Assembly: GCA_964501815.1 (NCBI GenBank)
Contig: CAZCUR010000041.1
Coordinates: 1-22,071, forward strand
Source: Geothermobacter sp964501815
Lineage (GTDB): Bacteria; Desulfobacterota; Desulfuromonadia; Desulfuromonadales; Geothermobacteraceae
Direction: 5' to 3'
Length of the DNA stretch: 22,071 nucleotides
The notes under the pieces were generated by a model, which worked only from the letters and a program-made list of their open reading frames with translations, made no database searches and had not been told where the DNA came from. Below, in pieces: positions 8,601-16,431 of this stretch (position 1 is the first letter of the stretch; every line of letters begins with the position of its first letter). A program made the position numbers and the translations under genes.

Positions 8601-8836
8601 GTCACGGTCTGCCGCTGGCCGAAGCGGTGGTCGAAGCCGGCGCCATCCGCTTCCGCCCCATGCTGCTCACCGCGCTGGCGGTGGTGGTCGGCGCCTCGGT
8701 CATCCTCGCCGACCCCATCTTCCAGGGGCTGGCCATCTCCCTGATGTTCGGCGAGATCGCCTCGCTGGCCATCAGCCGCATGGCGGTGCCGGTGCTCTAC
8801 TACATGCTCAAGAAGCACCGGCACACCGCTTCCTGA
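5600..8836 (+). CDS. RND-family efflux pump, inner-membrane subunit
   Basis: A 1078-residue RND permease of normal length. It has 12 predicted membrane helices in two repeats and two large periplasmic loops (about 35-345 and 565-900). The TM4 proton-relay motif GILVDDAIVVVEN has Asp414/Asp415. In TM10 the segment GIVVRNSIILVDF has Arg where drug pumps such as AcrB carry the relay Lys. The cytoplasmic linker between the halves is His/Asp/Glu-rich (residues about 510-531). The pump runs on the proton gradient. The substrate is unknown: the acidic TM4 pair is shared by drug and metal pumps, and arsR lies next to it, but a separate promoter starts the ars genes. A strong hairpin follows the stop. 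Confidence 0.93.
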   Translation: MNQQLEHPGFAGRMAAMFVNSRLTPLAILLSLLLGFFAIVMLPREEEPQIKVPMIDVLVSMPGATPEEVEQRVSVPMEKLLYELPGVEYIYSTSMAGQSMLVVRFYVGEDLETALVRLNQKLQTNFDRIPHGVSRPLIKPHTIDDVPVLALTFHGGGYDHYLLRRLVAQVDEEIKSIKNVAETKIIGGTRRQLRIEFNPLQLAARDLSPTQLIPALQQANRQGITGVLQANNRQVQLQTGAFLTSPEEVGRIVVGVYGGKPVYLADVATIIDGPEEPNNYVLFGSPGRDEEPAVTLSVAKRPGSNAIDVVHAVEAKIDSLKGSLIPADIEVSITRNYGETAAEKSNELLLHMGIAVFGVALLILLFLGLRESLVVLLAIPSTLALTLLVFYLYGYTLNRITLFALIFSIGILVDDAIVVVENIVRHLRLPGSEKKSLAKVAIEAVAEVGNPTILATWAVIAAILPMAFVGGLMGPYMRPIPIGSSAAMLFSLIIAFTVTPWAAIRLLKHGGHGKTAGEEGDGHDDDHAPDDFLTRLYHRVMDPLIARARWRVVFFAGVFALLLGSMSLVYFGAVKVKMLPFDNKSEFQVILNMPEGSTLEQTARVAREMAEVVRNDPATTDYQIYVGTASPFNFNGLVRHYFLRRGPEVADIQVNLLPKGDRSEQSHDIAVRMRPAIAAIAEKYGASVAVAEVPPGPPVLQTLVAEVYGPTDADRVRLAQKVRDIFRNTEGVVDVDWYREAERKRLVLKVDKEKAALNGISEGEITDTVQMAMSGLPIDLYHQPSDREEINIVLQLPRALRARVDSLLNISVRGSGNPQGRLVPLRELVTVSEQPVEQTLYRKNLRPVIYVTGDVAGSIESPVYAILKINKKLAELKGTDFGGEKERIELYNLNQPFSSAEPSIKWDGEWHITLEVFRDLGLAFAAVMILIYMLMVGWFKDYFTPLVVMAAIPFSLIGILPAHWGLGAFFTATSMIGFMAGAGIVVRNSIILVDFIELRLSHGLPLAEAVVEAGAIRFRPMLLTALAVVVGASVILADPIFQGLAISLMFGEIASLAISRMAVPVLYYMLKKHRHTAS

Positions 8837-8847
8837 TCTTTGCTGTA

Positions 8848-8891
8848 CCCGCCGGCATTCTTCACCCTTCCTGGTGGAGGATGCCGGCGGG
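8848..8891 (+). terminator. Long hairpin after the RND operon
   Basis: CCCGCCGGCAT (8848-8858) pairs perfectly with ATGCCGGCGGG (8881-8891). The stem continues inward through CTTCACC/GGTGGAG to about 19 bp with a 6-nt loop. The T-run (8912-8917) comes 20 nt later, so this is not a textbook terminator, but the stem is strong and sits exactly between the RND and ars units. Confidence 0.6.
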
Positions 8892-8918
8892 CTCTTCCGA
8901 AAAGTCCCCTCTTTTTTC

Positions 8919-8956
8919 TTGCATGATATCCGGATATCCGGATATCATGCGCACCA
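8919..8956 (+). promoter_or_regulatory. arsR promoter with 30-bp palindromic operator
   Basis: The 30 bases 8921-8950 are a perfect palindrome (GCATGATATCCGGAT and its complement). They overlap a sigma-70 promoter, TTGCAT (8919-8924), 18-nt spacer, TATCAT (8943-8948). A repressor dimer on the palindrome would block RNA polymerase. The predicted transcript start, about 7 nt after the -10, falls at the ATG 8956, so arsR may be translated from a leaderless mRNA; no Shine-Dalgarno sequence is present. Confidence 0.75.
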
Positions 8957-9297
8957 TGAAACAGCTCAGTGACGACATCAAGGCTCTCGGCGATGAAACC
9001 CGGCTGCGCATTCTCAACCTGCTGCGCGGGCGGGAGGTGTGCGTCTGCGACATCATCGCCGCCCTCGACCTGCCGCAATCGACCGTCTCCCGGCACCTGG
9101 CCATCCTGCGTCGTGCCGGCTGGGTGATCGACCAGCGCCGCGGCAGCTGGATGTTCTACCGCCTCGCCGACGACGCCGACAGCAGGGCCCTGCTCGATCC
9201 GCTGCTGGCGCGCATGGACGGTTGCGAACGCGCCCGTGCCGACCTGCAGGCGCTGGGAGCGTACCTGGAGAGGAAAAACGGGGCGGAGTGCGGGTAG
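8956..9297 (+). CDS. arsR: ArsR arsenic-responsive repressor
   Basis: A 113-residue winged-helix repressor. MKQLSDDIKALGDETRLRILNLL is the usual N-terminus. The As(III)/Sb(III) site CVCD (Cys29, Cys31) opens the helix before the recognition helix STVSRHLAILRRAGWV, and RRGSWMFYRL is the wing. Binding of As(III) to the two thiolates releases it from DNA. A third cysteine in the E. coli position is absent, but two suffice for metal response in that model. Its target is most likely the palindrome over its own promoter. ATG 8956 is chosen because 8947 lies inside the -10. It heads the arsR-arsC-acr3 transcript. The C-terminus has two more Cys of unknown role. Confidence 0.95.
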   Translation: MKQLSDDIKALGDETRLRILNLLRGREVCVCDIIAALDLPQSTVSRHLAILRRAGWVIDQRRGSWMFYRLADDADSRALLDPLLARMDGCERARADLQALGAYLERKNGAECG

Positions 9298-9319
9298 GCT
9301 ACCCGCTCGCTTTGCTCGC

Positions 9320-9500
9320 TCAAGACGCCAGGAGCGCCAGGAAGAACAAGGTTGAGCAATGGATTTCCTTCCCCCCTTGAGGGGGGAAGGTCAGGATGGG
9401 GGTGAAGATCGAACCTCCCCCTCCCCTCAATCCCCTCCCTCCAGGGGAGGGGACGTTTGTTTGAAAGATTTTCTTGGCGTCTTCGCGCCTTGGCGGCCCA
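9320..9500 (+). repeat. MITE-like dispersed repeat, copy 1 (arsR-arsC gap)
   Basis: About 180 bp closely matching 9951-10130. It starts with GACGCCAGGAGCGCCAGGAAG and ends with CTTGGCGTCTTCGCGCCTTGG, which are imperfect inverted repeats. Inside are two GC-rich hairpins: CCTTCCCCCC-TTGA-GGGGGGAAGG (9367-9390, 10-bp stem) and CCCCTCCC...GGGAGGGG (9432-9452). There is no open frame of note. The form, short and non-coding with terminal inverted repeats, fits a miniature mobile element or REP-type unit. Confidence 0.75.
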
Positions 9501-9523
9501 TAGATTTGGAAAGGTTTTCCAGA

Positions 9524-9946
<423 letters not shown>

Positions 9947-9950
9947 ATAG

Positions 9951-10130
9951 CCGCCAAAACGCCAGGGCGCCAAGTAAATCAAAAGCTGTTGTCAGGATTC
10001 CTTCCCCCTTGAAGGGGGAAGGTCAGGATGGGGGTGAGGTTCGAACGCCCCCTCCCCTCAATCCCCTCCCTCCAGGGGAGGGGAGGTTTGTTTTAAAGAT
10101 TCCTTGGCGTCTTCGCGCCTTGGCGGCCCA
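9951..10130 (+). repeat. MITE-like dispersed repeat, copy 2 (arsC-acr3 gap)
   Basis: The second copy of the element at 9320-9500, in the same orientation. The left end CCGCCAAAACGCCAGGGCGC and the right end GCGTCTTCGCGCCTTGGCGG are inverted repeats of about 30 bp with mismatches. The internal hairpins are at 10000-10022 and 10062-10083. The right end stops about 24 bp before the acr3 ATG, so both copies abut the ribosome site of an ars gene. Confidence 0.78.
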
Positions 10131-10153
10131 AATTCTTCAAAGGGATTTTCACC

Positions 10154-11227
<1,074 letters not shown>

Positions 11228-11238
11228 GGACGGTCGAC

Positions 11239-11745
11239 TCAGCAGCCGAAGTCCTCTTCCTCGTCGTCGCTTTCGGTGTCATCGGGTGAGTTGTCAGTCG
11301 GCTGGTGGCCCCTGTCGATACCAACAGGAGGTGCGGATTTGGGGGTAATGGCCCCGGCCAGCGCCTTGATGCCGCCGCTGAGGTTGACGACATTGTCGTA
11401 ACCCAGAATGTGCAGCACGGCGTTGGCTCCTTCAGCGCGACGGCCGCTGTGGCAATAGACGACCACCAAACCGTCGTGGGGAATCTGATCGATCCGATCG
11501 GCCAGCTGGTTGTAGGGGATATTGATAGCGCCGTCGATATGCATGACGGCATATTCCTGCGGCGTGCGCACATCGACGAAGGTCAGCTTCTCAGGCCCGG
11601 CCATGCGCTTGAGCAGTTCGGCGGCACTGATTTTATGGCCGGCGGGGTTGCTGTGCAGAAAAGCGGCGACCTGGGGCGGAACATCGGTTGCGGCGAGGCA
11701 GGTCAGGGGCACCAACAGGAGAACAGCCAGAAGAAAGCGTTTCAT
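11239..11745 (-). CDS. Periplasmic single-domain rhodanese
   Basis: A 168-residue protein with a signal peptide (KRFLLAVLLLVPLTCLAA) and one rhodanese domain. FVDVRTPQEYAVMHIDGAINIP is the CH2A-type signature and VVYCHSGRRA is the active loop with persulfide-forming Cys98. An acidic tail (DDTESDDEEEDFGC) ends in cysteine. It would transfer or sense sulfane sulfur in the periplasm. The start at 11745 follows GAGGAG. It is transcribed against the ars genes, with its own promoter in the gap before arsD. Its role in an arsenic island is unknown; sulfur chemistry on arsenic, such as thioarsenates, is one possibility (inference). Confidence 0.9.
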   Translation of the reverse strand: MKRFLLAVLLLVPLTCLAATDVPPQVAAFLHSNPAGHKISAAELLKRMAGPEKLTFVDVRTPQEYAVMHIDGAINIPYNQLADRIDQIPHDGLVVVYCHSGRRAEGANAVLHILGYDNVVNLSGGIKALAGAITPKSAPPVGIDRGHQPTDNSPDDTESDDEEEDFGC

Positions 11746-11770
11746 GGTTTGACTCCTCAATATGCAAAAA

Positions 11771-11817
11771 ACCATATATTGGACATCACCATACGCAAGC
11801 TGATTCCCGCGTGTCAA
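11771..11817 (-). promoter_or_regulatory. Promoter and possible operator of the rhodanese gene
   Basis: On the minus strand TTGACA (11817-11812), an 18-nt spacer and TATGGT (11793-11788) form a good sigma-70 promoter. CCAATATATGG, a near-palindrome at 11782-11772, lies at the expected transcription start and could be a repressor site. The divergent arsD gene begins 29 bp beyond the -35, but no clear promoter for it was found. Confidence 0.55.
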
Positions 11818-11846
11818 GCGCGGAAAATAAAAGGGAGTTAAAAAAC

Positions 11847-12209
11847 ATGTCGAAAAAAGTTTCCGTTTACGATCCCGCCATGTGCTGTTCCACCGGAGTC
11901 TGCGGTCCTTCGGTCGATCCGAAGCTGGCCGCCTTTGCCGCCGATCTCGACTGGCTCAAAAGCAAAGGAGTCGAGGTGGAACGTTTCAACCTTGCCCAGC
12001 AGCCGCAGGCTTTTGCCGAAAACGCCCTTGTTGCCGCCGAACTGCAAAAAGATGCCGACTGCCTGCCGCTGGTGCTTGTCGACGATGCCATCGTCGCGCG
12101 TGGCTTTTACCCCGACCGGGCGGCGCTGGCGAAACTTTGCGGACTGGAAGCGCCGGTCGAACTGAAGATGGCTCCTTCCTGCGGCTGCAAGCCGGGGGAG
12201 TGCTGCTGA
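11847..12209 (+). CDS. arsD: ArsD arsenite metallochaperone
   Basis: A 120-residue protein with the ArsD signature: Cys13, Cys14 and Cys19 in MCCSTGVCGPSVDP, the As(III)/Sb(III) transfer site, and a thioredoxin-like fold. The C-terminal group SCGCKPGECC (Cys112, Cys114, Cys119, Cys120) resembles the extra pairs of the plasmid R773 protein. ArsD passes As(III) to the ArsA ATPase. AGGGAG precedes the start. The stop overlaps the arsA start by one base, so the two are coupled. ArsD is also a weak DNA-binding regulator in some systems; that is not visible here. Confidence 0.95.
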   Translation: MSKKVSVYDPAMCCSTGVCGPSVDPKLAAFAADLDWLKSKGVEVERFNLAQQPQAFAENALVAAELQKDADCLPLVLVDDAIVARGFYPDRAALAKLCGLEAPVELKMAPSCGCKPGECC

Positions 12210-13945
12210 TGGCACTGCCACCCTTTCTGCAACAGCCGCCCCGCCATCTCTTCTTCACCGGCAAGGGGGGCGTCGGCAAGACCACCACGGCGACCGCCAG
12301 CGCCCTGCATCTGGCGGCTCAGGGCAAAAGGGTGCTGCTGGTCAGCACCGACCCGGCCTCCAACCTTGACCAGGTGCTGGAGACCGGGCTGGGGCGTGAA
12401 CCGCGCCCGGTCCCCGGCGCGGAAGGACTGGATGCCCTGAACATCGATCCGGAGGAAGCGGCGCGCGCCTACCGCGACAAGGTGGTCGGTCCCTATCGTG
12501 GCGTGCTGCCCGAGGCGGCCATCGCCAGCATGGAGGAGCAGCTCTCTGGCGCCTGCACCCTGGAGATCGCCGCCTTCGACGAGTTCGCCCGTCTTCTGGG
12601 TGATCCCGAGGCGGCCGCCGGCTACGACCATATCGTCTTTGACACCGCGCCGACCGGCCACACCCTGCGCCTGCTCGAGCTGCCGGCAGCCTGGAGCAAC
12701 TTTTTCGACGAGAATGTCGGCGGCACCTCCTGCCTTGGTCCGCTCTCCGGGCTGCAGGAACAGCGTAGACTCTACGCCGCCACCCGCGAGGTGCTGGGCG
12801 ACGCGGCTCAAACGGTGGTGATCGTCGTCAGCCGGCCGGAAAAGACCGCGCTGGACGAGGCCGCCCGCGCCTCGCAGGAGCTGGCCAGTCTCGCCATTCG
12901 CAACCAGCAGCTGGTCATTAATGGCGTCTTCCGGGCCGGGAATCCGGGCGATGCCGTCGCCGCGGCTCTTGCGACACGCTGCCGGGACGCCCTGGCCCGT
13001 CTTCCCGAGGCGATCGCCCATCTGCCGCGCACCGAACTGCCGCTGCGGGCCGGCAAGCTGATCGGCGTGACCAACCTCGGGCGCTTTTTCACGACCGAAC
13101 ATCTGGAACAGGTTGCGGCACCGGCCCACCCTGACCTGCCGGCCGGGTTTGGCGATCTGATCGACCAACTGGCTGCGCAGCAGCGCGGCGTCATCATGTG
13201 CATGGGCAAGGGGGGCGTCGGCAAAACGACCCTCGCCGTGGCCATCGCCGCAGCCCTGGCCGAACGGGGCCACCGGGTGCACCTGACCACCACCGACCCC
13301 GCCGCCCACATCCGCCAGACCCTGGGCGAAACTCCCGCCGGGCTCCAGATCAGCCGCATCGATCCCAAGGCCGAAACCGAGGCCTATCGTGCCGAGGTCA
13401 TGGCCACCGCCGGCCGGGATCTCGACGAGCAGGGGCGCGCCCTGCTCGAAGAGGACCTGCGCTCGCCCTGCACCGAGGAGGTCGCCGTCTTCCGCGCCTT
13501 CGCGCGCGTGGTGGCCGACGGTGAAGAGGGCTTCGTGGTCATCGACACCGCGCCGACCGGTCATACCCTGCTGCTGCTCGACGCCGCCGAGGCCTACCAT
13601 CGCGAGGTCGACCGCAGCAAGGGGGAGCTGCCGCCGGAGGTTGTACGCCTGCTGCCACGTCTGCGCGATGCCGAGTTTACCCGCATCCTGCTTGTTTCCC
13701 TGCCGGAAGCGACCCCGGTGCAGGAAGCGCTCTGTCTGCGCGACGATTTGCGCCGTGCCGGTATCGAGCCCTTCGGCTGGGTGGTCAACCAGGCCCTGAG
13801 CGGCCTGGATCTCTCCGACCGGGTCCTGCTCGGTCGCCAGGCCCAGGAGCCGCCCTTGCTGGAAAAGGTCAAAGAAGAGATGGAACGCTGCTGGCTGATC
13901 CCCTGGCTGGTCGATCCGGTCAGCGGAATCCTCAATCGGCGGTGA
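12209..13945 (+). CDS. arsA: ArsA arsenite/antimonite-stimulated ATPase (two-domain)
   Basis: A 578-residue fused A1-A2 ATPase. P-loops GKGGVGKTT lie at residues 18-26 and 333-341. The signal-transduction motif DTAPTGHTL occurs in both halves. The three metal-site cysteines are present: Cys116 (SGACTLEIAAFDEF), Cys175 (GTSCLGPL) and Cys421 (SPCTEEVAVF), matching Cys113/172/422 of the R773 enzyme. It receives As(III) from ArsD and energises the arsenite permease, here Acr3 instead of ArsB. An open frame extends upstream through arsD in another frame, but the overlap with the arsD stop fixes ATG 12209. The gene is complete; a small hairpin (13988-14009) without a T-run follows. Confidence 0.95.
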   Translation: MALPPFLQQPPRHLFFTGKGGVGKTTTATASALHLAAQGKRVLLVSTDPASNLDQVLETGLGREPRPVPGAEGLDALNIDPEEAARAYRDKVVGPYRGVLPEAAIASMEEQLSGACTLEIAAFDEFARLLGDPEAAAGYDHIVFDTAPTGHTLRLLELPAAWSNFFDENVGGTSCLGPLSGLQEQRRLYAATREVLGDAAQTVVIVVSRPEKTALDEAARASQELASLAIRNQQLVINGVFRAGNPGDAVAAALATRCRDALARLPEAIAHLPRTELPLRAGKLIGVTNLGRFFTTEHLEQVAAPAHPDLPAGFGDLIDQLAAQQRGVIMCMGKGGVGKTTLAVAIAAALAERGHRVHLTTTDPAAHIRQTLGETPAGLQISRIDPKAETEAYRAEVMATAGRDLDEQGRALLEEDLRSPCTEEVAVFRAFARVVADGEEGFVVIDTAPTGHTLLLLDAAEAYHREVDRSKGELPPEVVRLLPRLRDAEFTRILLVSLPEATPVQEALCLRDDLRRAGIEPFGWVVNQALSGLDLSDRVLLGRQAQEPPLLEKVKEEMERCWLIPWLVDPVSGILNRR

Positions 13946-13987
13946 AACAGGCGTGATATTTGCTTTGTTTCGGGCATCATCTGTCTC

Positions 13988-14009
13988 TGCCGGGACAAAA
14001 ACCCCGGCA
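13988..14009 (+). other. Hairpin between arsA and the sensor operon
   Basis: TGCCGGG and CCCGGCA form a 7-bp stem around an A-rich 8-nt loop, ending eight bases before the ribosome site of the next gene. There is no T-run, so it is not a standard terminator. It could attenuate readthrough from arsDA into the sensor genes or affect translation. No promoter for the sensor genes could be identified in the 84-bp gap. Confidence 0.4.
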
Positions 14010-14029
14010 ACCGAATGGAAAGGGATGAA

Positions 14030-14911
14030 ATGATGTCCAGGATCGCTGCTCTGCTGATCGCCCTGCTCTGTCTGATGCCGGCCGGAGGGCTGGCCCGGAA
14101 TGTGGCCGATGATGGCAAACCCGTCGTCTATTTTGGGGTCATCCCCCGCTACAATCCGATGATCATGTACCGCAACTACCAACCGATCATGGATTATCTG
14201 ACGGAAAAAACGGCCTTCCATTTTGAGCTGAAGCTGGCGCGCGACTACACCGAAGCGGTGGCTTTTCTCAAGGAGGGAACCGTGCAGGTGGCGTCCCTGG
14301 GGGACGTCACCTTTTTCGAGGCCAACCGCGGCTTCGGCGCCATTCCCATTGTCCGCCCGCTGAACAAACTGGGACGGTCGGAGTATCGCAGCATCATCAT
14401 TACCAGAAAAAATTCGGGCATCCGATCTGTTGCCGATCTGAAAGGCAGGACCTTTGCTTTCGGCAACCTGCACTCAACTTCGGGCAATCTGCTGCCGCGC
14501 CTGCTGCTGTACCAGAATGGCATAACCCTTTTCGACCTGGCCGCCTATGAAAATCTCGATTCCCACACCGATGTCGCCCGAGCGGTGCTCAAGGGGAAGT
14601 TTGACGCCGGCGCGGTCAAGGATGTCGTCGCCTTTCGCTACCAGCCCCACGGTCTGGAGCTGATCGCGCAATCGGACCCTGTCCCCTCGGTGCCGATCGT
14701 CGCCCGCCCGGATGCCGATCCGCGCCTGGTCAAGGCGGTACGCGATGCTCTGCTGGCCATTGACCCGGCCGATCCGGCCATGATCGCGCGCATGAAAAGC
14801 TGGGATCCGGAATTTCGCAACGGCTTCGTGCCGGCTTCGGCCACGGACTATGCGCCGATTTTCCAGATGATGGAGAGCATTCCAGGAGGCTGCGGGGTCA
14901 AATGCCACTGA
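14030..14911 (+). CDS. PhnD-like periplasmic oxyanion-binding sensor (ArxX/AioX-like)
   Basis: A 293-residue PhnD/PtxB-type solute-binding protein with a signal peptide (RIAALLIALLCLMPAGG). Core segments are VYFGVIPRYNPMIMYRNYQPIMDYL, VASLGDVTFFEA, GRTFAFGNLHSTSGNLLPR and FDAGAVKDVVAFRY. There is no ABC transporter nearby; instead a histidine kinase starts inside its last codons (10-nt overlap). This matches the ArxX and AioX sensors of arsenic oxidoreductase clusters, which bind the ligand and signal to the kinase. The mature protein has only two cysteines, in its last six residues (GCGVKCH), a possible thiol site for As(III) or a redox switch. ATG 14030 or 14033 fits the GGAAAGGG ribosome site; 14015 does not. 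Confidence 0.85.
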   Translation: MMSRIAALLIALLCLMPAGGLARNVADDGKPVVYFGVIPRYNPMIMYRNYQPIMDYLTEKTAFHFELKLARDYTEAVAFLKEGTVQVASLGDVTFFEANRGFGAIPIVRPLNKLGRSEYRSIIITRKNSGIRSVADLKGRTFAFGNLHSTSGNLLPRLLLYQNGITLFDLAAYENLDSHTDVARAVLKGKFDAGAVKDVVAFRYQPHGLELIAQSDPVPSVPIVARPDADPRLVKAVRDALLAIDPADPAMIARMKSWDPEFRNGFVPASATDYAPIFQMMESIPGGCGVKCH

Positions 14912-16431
14912 ATCCGTTCCGTTTTGTCAGCCTGCGTACCCGCTTCATGATTCTGGCGGTTTTGCTGACCCTGGTTTTTTCCTCGGTATGGGGGTTCTGG
15001 ACCTGGTCGCGGGAAAAGGCGCTTTTGCGTGACCGCATTGAACGCGAAGGGGAAATGCTGGTCTCCTCCATGTCCATCCCCATTATCAATGCCCTGCTTT
15101 ACGAGGAGCTCGGCATCATCGGCGAAGGCGGCCTGATTGACAATTTCGTCACCGACATTATGGCCAATGACAGACTGCACCCCCTGTACGCCTTCGTGAC
15201 CGACCAGACGGGCAAGGTTCTGGCCCACAACATTCTGTCGGAATACGGCAAGATCTATCGTGACCCCCTGACCAGAGACGTTTTGCAGGCACAGGGTCTG
15301 GTTATCCGCCAGCCGGAAGGCAGCAAGATCCCGACGCTCGATTTCGGCATGCCGCTGGCCATTGCCGGCAAGCGCTGGGGCGCGCTCCGGGTCGGCATCT
15401 CCCTGGAGCCCCTGTTCCGGGATTTGAGCAGGTTGCGCGCGCAGATATTCAGTTTTACCCTGCTGTTTGCCATCGGCGCCATGGGGACCTTTATTTTGAT
15501 CGGCAATCGGCTCAGCCGTCCCCTGATCGACCTGGCCGACGAGATGGAGAAGGTCCCCGATCTGACCCACGATTTCAATCCCGGCCCCGAGCGCCGGGAC
15601 GAGATCGGCCAGTTGCAGAAAAGCTTCGCCCGCCTGCTGGACCGTCTCAATCGGGCCGAGGAGGAGCGTAATCTGACCCTGGACCGGCTGCTGGACAATG
15701 AGCGCCTGGCCACGGTCGGCAAGCTGGTATCCGGGGTCGCGCACGAAATCAACAACCCGCTGGCGGGGATTCAGGGCGCCCTTTACCGACTGCGCAAGCT
15801 GGGGGAAAACGGAGTCTCCGCCGAGACCCTCGACCTGGTGCAGCGGGAGGTCGACCGCATCAGCGGTATCGTCACCCAGTTGCTCGATCTGGCGCGGGCC
15901 GGGCGCCTGGAAAAGGAACCGATCGACAGCCACGCGCTGTTTCATGAGTTTGAAAGCTTTGCCGCCATGGCGCTGAAAAACAGCGGCGTCCATTTTGTCG
16001 CGCACGATCTGACCAAGGGTGAGATGCTGCTGGTCGACCGCGACAAACTTTACCAGGTGGTGTTGAATCTGGTGCTCAACGCGGCGGATGCCACCGGTGA
16101 AGGCGGCCGGGTCGACCTTCAGGCCTATGTCCACAAGGGGAACTATTGCCTGCAGGTGAGTGACGACGGTCCGGGAGTGCCTGACGATTTGGCAGACAAG
16201 ATTTTCGACCTTTTTTTCACCACCAAGGAGCCGGGCAAAGGGACCGGAATCGGCCTGGAGATCTGCCGCAGCATCGTCGAGCGTCACGGCGGCAGTATAA
16301 CCCTGCTCGACAACGAAGTGCAGGGAGCCACTTTTCTGGTAAAGATCCCTTTGAACGGTCAGGAAACGACCCAAACCGCCATGCAGAAAGGGGCCGAAGA
16401 TGACCAGGGCGATTCTGCTGGTCGAGGATGA
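14902..16431 (+). CDS. Membrane sensor histidine kinase (ArxS-like)
   Basis: A 509-residue kinase. TM1 lies at about residues 13-33, with a periplasmic sensing domain to about 180, TM2 at about 181-201, a HAMP linker, and HisKA with phospho-acceptor His281 in SGVAHEINNPLAG. The HATPase domain has N (LVLNAADA), G1 (DDGPGVP), F (FFTTKEPGKGTG) and G2 (GIGLEI) boxes. The NtrB-like H-box pairs it with the NtrC-type regulator that begins inside its 3' end (32-nt overlap). The upstream binding protein probably docks on the periplasmic domain. The order binding protein-kinase-activator suggests one oxyanion-sensing system controlling the reductase downstream. The ligand cannot be identified from the sequence. 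Confidence 0.92.
   Translation: MPLNPFRFVSLRTRFMILAVLLTLVFSSVWGFWTWSREKALLRDRIEREGEMLVSSMSIPIINALLYEELGIIGEGGLIDNFVTDIMANDRLHPLYAFVTDQTGKVLAHNILSEYGKIYRDPLTRDVLQAQGLVIRQPEGSKIPTLDFGMPLAIAGKRWGALRVGISLEPLFRDLSRLRAQIFSFTLLFAIGAMGTFILIGNRLSRPLIDLADEMEKVPDLTHDFNPGPERRDEIGQLQKSFARLLDRLNRAEEERNLTLDRLLDNERLATVGKLVSGVAHEINNPLAGIQGALYRLRKLGENGVSAETLDLVQREVDRISGIVTQLLDLARAGRLEKEPIDSHALFHEFESFAAMALKNSGVHFVAHDLTKGEMLLVDRDKLYQVVLNLVLNAADATGEGGRVDLQAYVHKGNYCLQVSDDGPGVPDDLADKIFDLFFTTKEPGKGTGIGLEICRSIVERHGGSITLLDNEVQGATFLVKIPLNGQETTQTAMQKGAEDDQGDSAGRG

Noticed and set aside
11882..12208. Upstream in-frame extension of arsA through arsD
   Set aside because: arsD in the other frame has clear family cysteines, and the arsA family start coincides with the ATG overlapping the arsD stop.
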